Source: Batillaria attramentaria (lineage: Eukaryota; Mollusca; Gastropoda; Batillariidae). From it: DNA of 64,000 bases. The position numbers were made by a program, and so were the translations under genes. The notes below the pieces were generated by a model. The model saw only the letters and a program-made list of their open reading frames with translations, was not told the DNA's origin and searched no databases. The stretch is taken from the NCBI GenBank assembly GCA_018292915.2, contig JACVVK020000323.1, positions 573,501 through 637,500 on the forward strand. Reading direction: 5' to 3'. Below are positions 52,446-62,264 of this stretch, one piece after another. Each line of letters opens with the position of its first letter. Position 1 is the first letter of the stretch.

Positions 52446-53377
52446 CTGTTAGTATCTTCTTCTCTTTTTAAGTTGTTTCTCTATTATATAGAGAAACAAC
52501 TTTATGAGACGGGGCAGATTTTGCTACGCGCAGCAGCAAGTTTCAGTGATACAAAACAAGACTGTGACGTTTCTCCACACAATACTTACTTTCACGCACA
52601 CAGTGACGTAACGAAATCTGCGTCATAGACACCTTACGTGCACACTTTGCTGCTGCGTTTTTTTTGGCGGGAGTTGTGAGACGTGTGTGTGTGTGTATGT
52701 GTGGACGGATGTAATGATGACTATCTCCTAAACCACCTCGTTTGAGGCCTTTTTACTTTGAGATAAAATGGGAATTCACCTTCTCCAGAGCTACCTTTCA
52801 CGATTTTTAGCCTGCCGCATTTTGAGAACAGTTATCGCCGATTTGAAAAAATCGGTCATGTTACGAATTTTTTCGAAAAAAATGTTCAAATGGCTTCATT
52901 TTATGAAATTGGGAAGATCATCCAATTATACTGCCTGTGTTCGTAGCACAGCTCTGTAGCTCTGACAGGTTTTGTGTAAGAAAAATATTTCCGAGGTAGG
53001 TGTGGTTTGCATATAAGGCCAAATATCTATGAAAAGACTCCTTCAAATTACTCATCATTCCGGTATTTTTGTCACTTGTGACAACTGCACATATGACATG
53101 AACTATTGCACTATTATAGCTTTAGTATTAAGAATCACAGAGCTTTTAGATAAACACATTTTTTCACGTTTCTTCGAGAAGCGCCGGTCAAAAAAGTTCC
53201 AATTTTGCAATTTCGTAAGCACAATCCAAGGCACTTTAAGTCCACGTTTCATCAGCTCTCTAGATCTTCCAGATTTTATGTCAAAATTAATTCAGTCCCG
53301 GAAGTCACAAAAGCAACAAGGAAATCACAAGATATGAAGAAGTATCATCTGTCAGACGAGCAGCGTGAGGCTGACGG
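52446..53377. other. Unassigned sequence
   Basis: AT-rich, with several short open frames on the plus strand but no splice context or recognised protein. The segment GAGAAACAACTTTATGAGACGG (52490-52511) recurs near 53716, pointing to a dispersed repeat. Confidence 0.3.
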
Positions 53378-53565
53378 CAAATGTTTGGCCGAATGGTAGC
53401 GCGTTGGACTTTCAATGCTTGGGCCGAGAGTTTGAATCCAGGCCGCTGGGGCCAAATATTTGTGCTGGCCTTTTTGTCGTTGCCCCGTCTTTGATATCAC
53501 CCTTATGTGGTGGAAAAGAGCGTTAAACTCCTAAACACCCACCTACCCACCCTCTCCCTCTGCCT
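53378..53565 (+). mobile_element. tRNA-derived SINE, family A
   Basis: Head TGGCCGAATGGTAGCGCGTT, B-box region GAGAGTTTGAATCCAGG, body GGGGCCAAATATTTGTGCTG, TTTGATATCACCCTTATGTG and a CCCACC tail. Confidence 0.85.
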
Positions 53566-53855
53566 CTCTCTCTCCCTTCTTCCCACACCCGGCCCCACCC
53601 CCAGTCACGTGGCTAATCGGTCGAGGTCGTAGAGGATCTAGTGTCATCGGTAGAACTTGGAGAGGGGAGAACCGGCAACAATAACAACAAAACAGACAAA
53701 ATAAAATGAAGTTTGGAGAAACAACTTTGTAGGACGGGGCCGTTCCTCCTTGTTTTAACAGTAGTATTAGCTCATGTAGTGTAGCAACGGCAAGTTTTAA
53801 ATTTGGTATGTATAATTATGCCTGTAACTTCTACCGTTGTAAAATAAAGGTTCTT

Positions 53856-53856
<1 letters not shown>

Positions 53857-53893
<37 letters not shown>

Positions 53894-53896
53894 GTA

Positions 53897-53964
<68 letters not shown>

Positions 53965-53990
53965 CCGCGCGCGCGCGCGCGCGCGCGCGC
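53857..53990. repeat. (CT)n(CA)n(GC)n compound microsatellite
   Basis: CT at 53857-53889, CA at 53898-53962 and an alternating GC run at 53966-53990. The purine-pyrimidine alternation of the last two could favour Z-DNA. Confidence 0.96.
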
Positions 53991-54259
53991 GACGGAAGTC
54001 TACGTTTCACGCTTCAGTTAAAAATAATGTTTATCGGGTGCTTGTGTACGGTAGTAGTTAGTCTACCTTGCACACAGGCATAACACCTCCTCCCACTTGG
54101 CATAACATTTAGTCGAGCGCCTGTGACTTTGTCCTCATCGCGTTCCTCTGGCCTTGCCCCGTGGATTGTTGTTAAAGGCCGCTGGTGGGCAGGGCGGTTT
54201 CATATGCAGTAAGTGTTACTACGGGGGCCGGCAGACGTGGCAACTTTGCACGCCTAGCA

Positions 54260-54800
54260 ACGGCAAAATGCACTCTCAGCCAACTAAATAGGCTCGCCAG
54301 GGGCACTGAAGCGGGACGCCGTCGGCTCGCCAGTGACTAGAAAACGGTCCAATTTTTCCCTCGACACGCCAGTCAGTCGCCGCTGATTGCGCGCTCTCGC
54401 TCTTTGTTTATTGTCCAGCACCAGGCCGGCGACGCGGTCCGTTCACTGCGCTCTAGTAGCGTGTGAGTAGAAAAGTCGTTCGTGCGTGGGAAGGCTCCGC
54501 AGGTTCGCAGCGTGTGCAGTAGATCTAATAGGGTTGTCATACGCTGCGACTGCATTCCTACCAGCAGCAAAATGCCCTCGGGGCCAATTAAACCCGCTTA
54601 TAGCGGGCACTCCCCAGAGACACAGCCGCGACGCCTGTGGATAGAGCACGGTCCTATTTTTTCCCTCGCCATGCCAGCAAGTCGTCGCTGACCATGCTTT
54701 GTGTATGGGAGCGCCGGGCAGGCGATGCAGCTGGTAGCAAAGACCCTCTATCGTAGTAGGGTCTTTGCTGGTAGCCAAAGTGTGCTGCAACGTATGACCG
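54260..54800. repeat. Diverged internal duplication with a perfect-stem hairpin
   Basis: Segments beginning near 54265 (AAAATGCACTCTCAGCCAAC) and 54569 (AAAATGCCCTCGGGGCCAAT) run parallel for roughly 200 bp, sharing GGGCACT, ACGGTCC, TTTTCCCTCG and CGCCAG/TGCCAGCA landmarks. Near 54733-54770 GTAGCAAAGACCCT and AGGGTCTTTGCTGG form an inverted repeat around a ten-base loop. No gene was recognised. Confidence 0.55.
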
Positions 54801-55756
54801 CAACCCCTCGCACTCTACGTTTGAGAAGGCCAAGAACCGGTGCCGATTTCCGCAGATCAGATTACGGTTTGACTGGTAAAACCGTCCTAGCCCACGGGCG
54901 GGCTGTAAGGAGATGTATATATTATTGTAACAAGGGTCAGCCCGTCGTAATACTCGCCGTGAGTTTCCTCCCGTGTGACCGGTCATCTGATACTGGTTGG
55001 GCGTAACACACGTACCATCAGCCAGCAGGTCACGCCTCACTGACAAGGGAGGGTCAACTTCAAAGTGCGACACCAGTGTCAGGTGTTTGGAAGGGAAGGA
55101 GGGGGGAAGGGGATGGGGAGAAGAGAGGGGGCGTGGTAGCGGGGTTGACCACGATTGACAAGGGCGTATTTTGCCCTGAGATCCTTGGGTTTTGTTTCTT
55201 CTCTGTCTTAATAAGTCACGATTTTGGTATTTCATGTGGCTGGGCATATGCATTTGACGGACCTAGCTGATGTACTTTTGGCGTAAAGGGGGCAGCTTCA
55301 TATATACTAGGGGCACGCCTGAAACGATCTCGATCTCGTCGTTATTGTTGTTGTTGTCGTCATCGTCTGTCAGATTTGCAATAGACGGTCTAACACCCAC
55401 AGAGTTCAAATGAAAGAGAGAGAGAGAGACGTTTATAGTGCACAAAGAACATCTGTGCGTACCCCCAAATCTTATATTTCTCTCACATAAATTTTTCATG
55501 ACTTCGTGCTGTCTTGTAGAAAACCTGACTGCCTTGGGGCAAGCGTGTCGCCACAGTATTCCATTTTTCCCTTTTGTAAACGCGTGCGTGTGTTTCCGTT
55601 TCCATTCGGCCGACCTAACTGGTGGTCGCTGCCTAAACCTTTTCCATTTTCACGTGATAAAAGCAAATCACGTGACACATATCACATAACAATGTTTTAG
55701 TTCACTTGATTTACCCGCTGGCCTTTTCATGAAAAACTCCACTCTCCATGTTCCAG

Positions 55757-55951
55757 GGCCAACAAGAAATTCAACAGGGCCCCACAACACGGCGAATACG
55801 CCACTTTAGGTACGCCGCACAGTGAATCGAACGACTTCGTCCATCATTTGCAAACCGGGACAACTGAAAACAGGCCAGTATTTGACAACAAACGAGAACT
55901 GGTACTATCTGCTGCTGCTACTGCACAGTTGAAGTCTGTTTCTGCCTTCAG
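55757..55951 (+). CDS. Isolated candidate exon, possibly a receptor cytoplasmic tail
   Basis: 195 bp between a CATGTTCCAG acceptor and a CAG/GTGAGA donor. Only one frame is open: it begins ANKKFNRAPQHGEYATLG and ends AAATAQLKSVSAFR. The start phase (2) equals the phase that would follow if the lectin exon at 48130 were spliced at its alternative donor. EYATL has the shape of a YxxL signalling motif. The end phase does not fit the next long exon at 57441 by one base. Product unknown. Confidence 0.5.
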
Positions 55952-56093
55952 GTGAGAGCTGTCTGTATTTTAGACCCGTGCTTCAGTTGTTTAGGACAGG
56001 TCGGGGTGAAGCTGAATTTTGACGGTTTAAACGGTATGACCAAAGATGTGCTTTAGACCGCCTGTATATCTGTATCAGTCCGCTTGTTAGTTT

Positions 56094-56260
56094 CTGTGTG
56101 TGTGTGTGTGTGTGTGTGTAGGAGTGAGAGGGGGGGGGGAGTGCGGTTCGGGGTAAAGGAGGGGGGGGGGGGTTCCAGGTGTACCTCTCGCTGTATGGGA
56201 GGTACATGTGCATTTTGTGTTTGCTGGTGGTGGTGGTGGTGGCGTTGTTGTTGTCGTATT
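56094..56260. repeat. GT, G-run and GGT low-complexity tract
   Basis: GT at 56094-56119, G-runs at 56130-56172 and GGT triplets at 56223-56243. Confidence 0.9.
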
Positions 56261-56369
56261 AATCTTAACGCTTTTGCAGCCACGGTTCCCCACCAAATGC
56301 GCTATCCTTTGTCAGTATATCGACAAATTACCCTACTTATGTCATAATTATGACATGAGCTTTGGATGA

Positions 56370-57169
56370 CTATACCGTATCAGAAGTGATGGTTGCTGGG
56401 ACTCAGTCCCGTGTGTCTCAGATCTCATCAGACTCCTTGTCACTTGCTGGGTCCACCGTCCCTCTCAAACCTCAGTTAAGTATCTTGGTGTAAGTGTAGA
56501 CCAAACTCTGTCCATGGAAAGCCACATCGGTGCCGTGTGTCGTTCGGCCTTCTTTTCGCTTAGGAAAATCGCTTCTATTCGTTCCCTCTTGTCTGAATCC
56601 TCCACTGCCCGACTCATCAATGCAACTGTTACATCTAGATTAGACTTTTGTAATTCTGTCCTTGCTGGCCTGCCAGCTGATCAAATCAACCGCCTTCAGC
56701 GTGTGCAGAACAGTGCAGCGCTTCTCATTCTCAAAAAGCGTAAACGCGACCATGTTACACCTCTTCTGAAGGAATTACACTGGCTACCTGTTCGATACCG
56801 TATCTTGTATAAAATAGCAACACTAGCTTACCGTCACTTCGACAAATCCCTCCCGCAGTACCTCACAGAGAAGCTCACTACGTATGAAACATCCCGTTCA
56901 CTTCGCTCATCTTCTGAGAAACTATTAAAAATACCCCGTGTCAGTCTGAAAACTTATGGCCAACGTTCCTTCAGTTACTCTGCTCCCCAAATCTGGAACT
57001 CATTGCCCGTCTACCTTAGAAGCCTCCCTACTCTGTTAAAACTCAAGGCACACCTTAAAACCCATCTGTTTCGCTTTTAGCTATTAGCTTTCCACTAAAA
57101 ATTTTACTGTATCCTCCCCTGTATCCCACGTCCGCCGTGTGTGTGTGTGTGTGTGTGGGGGGGGGGGGG

Positions 57170-57218
<49 letters not shown>

Positions 57219-57280
57219 CGCGCACTGAGTGCTCTCTTGGGCAGATTGTCTACGCTATATACTGTAAGAACAATTTATTA
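56370..57280 (+). mobile_element. 5'-truncated LINE with C-terminal ORF part
   Basis: The frame before the ATG at 56514 reads QTSVKYLGVSVDQTLSM, a LINE reverse-transcriptase landmark after the catalytic core. The open part ends at the TAG 57078-57080. The 3' UTR contains GT/G runs and AGCGCGCACTGAGTGCTCTC, matching the 3' end of the minus-strand copy at 17395-17760. Confidence 0.85.
56514..57080 (+). CDS. LINE reverse-transcriptase C-terminal fragment
   Basis: 188 residues, uninterrupted. Landmarks: RLDFCNSVLAGLP, RLQRVQNSAALLI, LKELHWLPVRYRI, the FSYSAPQIWNSLP block and LKAHLKTHLFRF at the end. This is the common C-terminal region of CR1/Jockey-like elements. The catalytic part is missing, so it is a dead fragment. 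Confidence 0.9.
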   Translation: MESHIGAVCRSAFFSLRKIASIRSLLSESSTARLINATVTSRLDFCNSVLAGLPADQINRLQRVQNSAALLILKKRKRDHVTPLLKELHWLPVRYRILYKIATLAYRHFDKSLPQYLTEKLTTYETSRSLRSSSEKLLKIPRVSLKTYGQRSFSYSAPQIWNSLPVYLRSLPTLLKLKAHLKTHLFRF

Positions 57281-57440
57281 GCAGAAAGGTCACATTGAGT
57301 TGCTTCCTATTTCTACAGGATTCGTGCTTTTAAGTTGTCCCACTACGCATATATGAGACATCTATGAGATGCTACTGCCAAAAACCTAGTGATATTCGAT
57401 AGGTCAGTTCTCTTACACTAGTTGTATTGTATGCTTTCAG

Positions 57441-58471
57441 ACTCGGACAAGCATCAAAGACAACACATCTACCCCAGAACCAGCATGGCGGGTAGACAAT
57501 CGCCTTTCCTCACCACTAACACGAACGATCGCAATGTGTTCTTTCTACAACAGACCCTGCTTGCTAGCGAAAATTGTGGCTCCGTCACTTCAGTGGGGTC
57601 AGCCCAAACGCGCTCTTTGAACGTCAAGGCCGATCGTTTCAGTTCGGACTTGACTTCCGGTTTTTCCAGTGGACTTACCGCTCATGACCACTCGTGTGAC
57701 GTCAGGTCAGAAATGTTTACGTCTGACGTCACTCGAAAGGTTGATACGTTTGACGGCACTTTAGAGATGGACCAAACCGAAGTGACGGACATACAGTTTC
57801 AAGGTGACGGGGCACGACTGGAGTTTAAATGTGACGTCATATCAGAGAAATTCCAGACTGGCGTCATACAAGGAAACAAGTCTGAGGACGTCATTTCGCG
57901 CGATGCTCCAACTACACCATCAAAGTTGAACGCCCAACGAGACGTCTCGCATCAGACACAACTGAATTCAGCGGCATATAATACCGCGGCTGACTCGGAC
58001 GATTCCACATCGCAGAATTGTCTTTCAAACATGGCCTCCAAAGTTCAGTCAGCACATCCTGTAGACGGCTCGCTGCTGCGTTTGGCAGGACTGACCTCTG
58101 GTCTGACTGCGCAAACTTCGTTCGGCCGCATCCGACCCCAAGACTACGTACCGTACAGACAAGTTGACAAAGCTTCTACAGTTGAGGCCCAGTTTGGAAA
58201 GCTCTCTGCTGAAGACCTCGACGACGATGTTTTTCTTGAGACCAGCGAACAAGACGGACACACTGACAAGTCTTGCAAGCCGAAGAAAGAATTGCATCTG
58301 GACTGCGGTATTCCGCGGAACCCAGGGGACGTCAGCGAGTTGAAGTACGTGTCTAGACTCACCGCATGCTCGCTCGCTTCCTTCCCTTGTTCAGATGGAA
58401 AGCGCGTTCTGGACTCGCAATTTCGGATTGCCGCCAGCAAGAACCGGAGAAGGTATGGCGCCGAAAAGTAA
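57441..58471 (+). CDS. Unrecognised protein A, long terminal exon
   Basis: An acceptor at 57439-57440 (ATGCTTTCAG) opens a 343-codon frame to TAA/TAG-type stop at 58469-58471. An ATG in good context (AGCATGG, 57485) could be an internal start. The protein is Ser/Thr/Asp-rich, without clear helices or Cys pattern, and contains a loose repeat of DVxSE/DVTR/DVIS segments (about residues 80-160). No membrane span was seen. The upstream exon is uncertain: the candidate at 55757-55951 is off by one base in phase. No family is recognised; intrinsic disorder is the best description. Confidence 0.6.
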
Positions 58472-59086
58472 ACATTTCAATGGCATGAGAGGCATTGCTG
58501 CATCTTTATATTCCGTGCAGCAAAAGCTGTGCTTCTCAGTTGTCCTTTTTTTTAAAATATTTGTTTTATAAATAAGTTTTACAACTTACGCCGACCGTCA
58601 TAGTGGTAAAAGCACTAACTTGGTCTCTGAAAGAATGACGGTACATATTTTAGGCAAACGCGTTTCAGGGTGCATGCTTCACAGGCACAATTCCCATTCT
58701 GGCGGTACTTTTAGGTTTCAACACGACAGACAAGTGCAAAGAACTCCCACGTCACAAAAAAATGACGCTATTTAGAACATGATAATGTCGTCATTTTGGC
58801 TCTTGAGCAGATGACGTCATTTGTTTTAGTCTGCAAAAAAATGACCCATTTTCTTTCATCGCAGTCTACATGGCCGTCAGTCAAGTCCGTCAAAACTCTA
58901 TCACCATTTTCCCAACAGCAAAACAACTTGCGGACTAGGTACTATCGGACAAAACAACTCTCGTCTCAGTGTGGTGGGACAACTGTTTATTTTGAATACC
59001 ACTACACGTGAAATGGACCTCTGGTGAATTCATCTCGGGGACAAAGTAAAACTGTATAGAGAAAAAGGAAACCACTGAGACAGATC
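58472..59086. other. Spacer between proteins A and B
   Basis: Contains CRE-like sites (GTCGTCATTTTGG and GATGACGTCATTTG near 58789-58822) about 265-300 bp upstream of the protein B start codon. They may be part of its promoter. No TATA box was evident and no poly(A) signal for protein A was found. Confidence 0.3.
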
Positions 59087-60538
59087 ATGGCAAGTGGCAC
59101 AGAAAGTCAGAGTCCGAAGACGGTCACATTTCAACAAGCTGACTCTCGCAGTGGACTGGAGCTGAACATCACGGTAAGCGGGGACCCCAGTGACTCCGCT
59201 AATCCTGACAGATGCGGTCAGCCGTCGTGTCCGACTTGTGCAGGCAGCCCGAGACGAAAGCGGGGTCGGAAGGGGGTACGGAAGAGGTCGGGAAAACGCA
59301 GACGGCCCCGTTCGGCGGAGACTGTGCTCAGTTCTAGTCACCTTGATGTCCGGTTTGGACCCAGTCTAGAGAACGAATTTGACGACCCTTTAACACTCAG
59401 CGACTTGCGTACTACTTGTCAGTGCTGTGGGGCAGACAACTGCCCGGCCACCGCCAGTGGCTACACTTTCCCAGGCTGCGACGAAGGTGACGAAAGCCCC
59501 CCACCCCCGGGCAAACGCGTCATTGTGTCCCTTAGTCCTGGTCAAACAGCCGACATCACTCTGACAATGGGGACAGGTGGAGGTTCTGCTGGCATTCAGA
59601 GAAGCGACATTTGCGTTGACAAGAGTATCGATACCAACGACCTGAACGTGCAGGCAAGCGTACAACGTGTCACAAGGGAAGACAAATCCGTGGACACGGC
59701 CAGCATCAATAACCTGACCATGAATATTGAGCAGGTCGGGAGTGACAGCAGTCTGCCTAAAGTCGACAGCAAGAGAGTCAGTTTCACGGACGTGAGTGAC
59801 GCAACCACTGAAACTGACGCTTTCCCACGCACAACCACGATTCAGCTGACGATGAGTGATAGTGACGCAACCGACAGCGAGGTGGTGAAAAACGTCAGCG
59901 GAAATCCCGGTCAGTACCGAGTCACCAGAACGCAGCTACACGTCAGCAGTAGCGAGTCTGAGCCAGAGAGAGAGTACTGTTCGTCACCCACGTGTCCCGG
60001 GAGAGTGACAAGTTACAACAGTAGGGGCGGTACCTCAAGTACCACACTAGTCTTGAGTGACCAGGAAAGAGATGAGGGACAACCACAGCATGTTTGTCCG
60101 GCTTCTCAGCCGACTTGTGCGTCAAGGCAACCAGGACCTGTTTGTCCCGCACCGACCTGTGCGTCCAGGCAACTACGACCTGTTTGTGCCGCACCGACCT
60201 GTGCGTCAAGGCAACTACGACCTGTTTGTCCCGCACCGACTTGTGCGTCAAGGCGGCAACCACGACCTGTTTGTCCCGCACCGACTTGTGCGTCAAGGCA
60301 GTCACCTGTTTGTCCCGCACCGACCTGTGCGTCAAGGCAGCCACGGCGCGCCTGTCCAGTTACTCAGCCGAATTGCTTGTCAAGAGAGGCGGACGTGCCA
60401 GACGACATGACGTTACTGCAGCTCAGTTTTAAGATTGTGTTTACCACCATGCTTTTTACCACTATCTTCCTCACCTTCATATTCGCGTTTTTCGCTGGCG
60501 ACGCAACCACCCTGGAAGAGTTCTGTAGATGGGACTGA
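59087..60538 (+). CDS. Unrecognised protein B: Cys-repeat, tail-anchored
   Basis: Single open frame of 483 residues from ATG 59087. Near the N-terminus are a Cys group (CGQPSCPTC) and a highly basic run (PRRKRGRKGVRKRSGKRRR, possible nuclear or RNA-binding signal). A second Cys group (CQCCGADNC) follows near residue 110. The middle is Ser/Thr/Asp-rich. Residues about 335-425 hold seven imperfect repeats of a 12-13 residue unit (VCPAPTCASRQ and variants). The C-terminus has one hydrophobic span (VFTTMLFTTIFLTFIFAFFA) followed by about 14 residues, the layout of a tail-anchored protein. No signal peptide. Known families: none recognised. Confidence 0.7.
   Translation: MASGTESQSPKTVTFQQADSRSGLELNITVSGDPSDSANPDRCGQPSCPTCAGSPRRKRGRKGVRKRSGKRRRPRSAETVLSSSHLDVRFGPSLENEFDDPLTLSDLRTTCQCCGADNCPATASGYTFPGCDEGDESPPPPGKRVIVSLSPGQTADITLTMGTGGGSAGIQRSDICVDKSIDTNDLNVQASVQRVTREDKSVDTASINNLTMNIEQVGSDSSLPKVDSKRVSFTDVSDATTETDAFPRTTTIQLTMSDSDATDSEVVKNVSGNPGQYRVTRTQLHVSSSESEPEREYCSSPTCPGRVTSYNSRGGTSSTTLVLSDQERDEGQPQHVCPASQPTCASRQPGPVCPAPTCASRQLRPVCAAPTCASRQLRPVCPAPTCASRRQPRPVCPAPTCASRQSPVCPAPTCASRQPRRACPVTQPNCLSREADVPDDMTLLQLSFKIVFTTMLFTTIFLTFIFAFFAGDATTLEEFCRWD
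60085..60350 (+). repeat. In-frame coding repeat of protein B
   Basis: About seven units of 36-39 bp containing TGTTTGTCCCGCACCGACCT and GTGCGTCAAGGC. Length changes are multiples of three (units with and without an extra CGG or a CAACCA step), consistent with selection to keep frame. Confidence 0.9.
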
Positions 60539-61375
60539 ATCCGACGGATGTGCATCATTTAATTTAGAAATTCCGATACTCCTACAGATGTGCGAACAAA
60601 GATACAGTGTTGTACGTTCGTAACTAGCATTTGCTAAGACTTAATGTGTGGGCAGTGGATGTGCTCGGACAAAAAGATTACACCCAAATTTTTACTTTTC
60701 CATTCTGAACCTAAAGAGATATGTTAAAAATGTTTACAAATAATTATACCTTGGTGACAGTTCTCAGAGCTGCGTGTGATGTTTTCATTCTCTGTCAAAA
60801 TGAGACCGATTCTATTCACTTTTGGCGAATGATAAAAACGAGGAAAAGATGATGTTGCTTTTTCTGTTCTAAACAATTAACAATCGAGTAAAGCACAGTC
60901 TACTAGCTGTTAGATCTACTGTAGGATCTACTATTAGGATGTGCTGTGCTCGAATATTCATAGTTTTTTTTTTTTTTTTTTTTAAAGCCCTGTTCATTGT
61001 TGCGGTGGATGACTACACCAAACACGACACAAGCTGATTTCTTTGTAATAAGTGAAGTGAAGCAAAGCATGGCTTGGCTAACAACAAATTAAAAACATTA
61101 CTGAATCTCTTTTAAAAAAAATGAAGAAAAAAAGTTTTGAATTTTATTTGTCCATGTGATAGTTTATTGCAGCAACATTTTTGGTGCACAGTACGGCGTG
61201 TATTCTTACCTCTTGGTGTATGTGCGCGCTCTCGCTCGTGTGAAACCACGCAGGTAATTCTTGTTTAAAACTTTGAGTTTCGTTTCTGTAAAAACATTAT
61301 ACCATGGACTTTGCAATTACCATTTCAATACAATTTCTACCGATTTTATCTGACTTTTTTTTAAGCCTGTGGCGC
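60539..61375. other. 3' flank of protein B, no gene seen
   Basis: AT-rich with a T-run at 60966-60983. No repeat family or exon recognised. Confidence 0.35.
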
Positions 61376-61475
61376 GCGCGTGCCGCTGTGGTGTGGTGTG
61401 GTGTGGTGTGGTGTGGTGTGTGTGTGTGTGTGTGTGTGTGCGTGTGTGTGCGTGTGTGTGTGAGGGGGGGGGGGC
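61376..61475. repeat. (GTGTG)n/(GT)n tract with flanking GC and G runs
   Basis: GTGTGGTGTG pentamers then GT repeats and a G-run. Confidence 0.93.
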
Positions 61476-61575
61476 ACGCACACAGACAAAGAAAGAACGA
61501 GAATGACTAGCAATTCCCTGTACGCTCGGCCAGTAGTAAATAAACACAACACGTGTTGACTACACATAACCGTTT

Positions 61576-61812
61576 CATGATCAGTCCTCATGACGACACT
61601 ACCACCATGATCAGTCCTCATGACGACACTACCACCATGATCAGTCCTCATGACGACACTACCACCATGATCAGTCCTCATGACGACATTACCACCATGA
61701 TCAGTCCTCATGACGACACTACCACCATGATCAGTCCTCATGACGACACTACCACCATGATCAGTCCTCATGACGACATTACCACCATGATCAGTCCTCA
61801 TGACGACACTAC
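61576..61812. repeat. 30-bp minisatellite, eight units
   Basis: Perfect or near-perfect tandem copies of ATGATCAGTCCTCATGACGA plus CACTACCACC; the only variation is CACT versus CATT. Because 30 is a multiple of 3, all frames without stops stay open: the plus strand reads MISPHDDTTT and the minus strand VVMRTDHGGS repeatedly. No start, signal peptide or splice context supports translation. Confidence 0.97.
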
Positions 61813-62264
61813 CAAGACATACAGTACCAAGCACAAGACACCTGAAAAGCATACACGTACACAAACCAACATGAAACGCTGAAAGGTGAAGCATAGATTT
61901 TAGTGAAAACTATCCAGCAGCATGGTACATGAACCAAGTGTATCATATAATGACATTTACCGCTTAATAATTCTGAACGAATGGTGAACGTATTCATGAT
62001 GAAACTATTCCTGGTTTACGACTTGCAAACAAACTGACAACAATCCTCTCTCCTACTAGCATCTGCCATTCGTAATGTTTCAACTCTCTCTCTCTCTCTA
62101 TCCCCCCGTAAACACAAGAAAATTCGTCAACAATCTGTCTGCCTGCCTGCCTGCCTGCCTGTCTCTCTGGCTCTCTGCTTCTCTCTCCAAAGCGTCTGTA
62201 CAGTCAGCAAACACGGTGGCTGTTTCCAACCTGCATTGTGCTTCATCGTTCATAGTTCATCCAC
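61813..62264. other. 3' flank of protein C, CT and GCCT tracts
   Basis: CT run at 62084-62100 and a CTGCCTGCCTGC tract at 62137-62165. No gene recognised. Confidence 0.4.

Noticed and set aside
59943..60410. Alternative frames with repeated SVRDKQVVVALTH or LFVPHRPVRQG units
   Set aside because: They are out-of-frame readings of the protein B coding repeat; the 483-codon frame contains them.
61553..61882. 109-codon plus and 177-codon minus frames
   Set aside because: They run through the 30-bp minisatellite and a GT tract, with no start context or domain.
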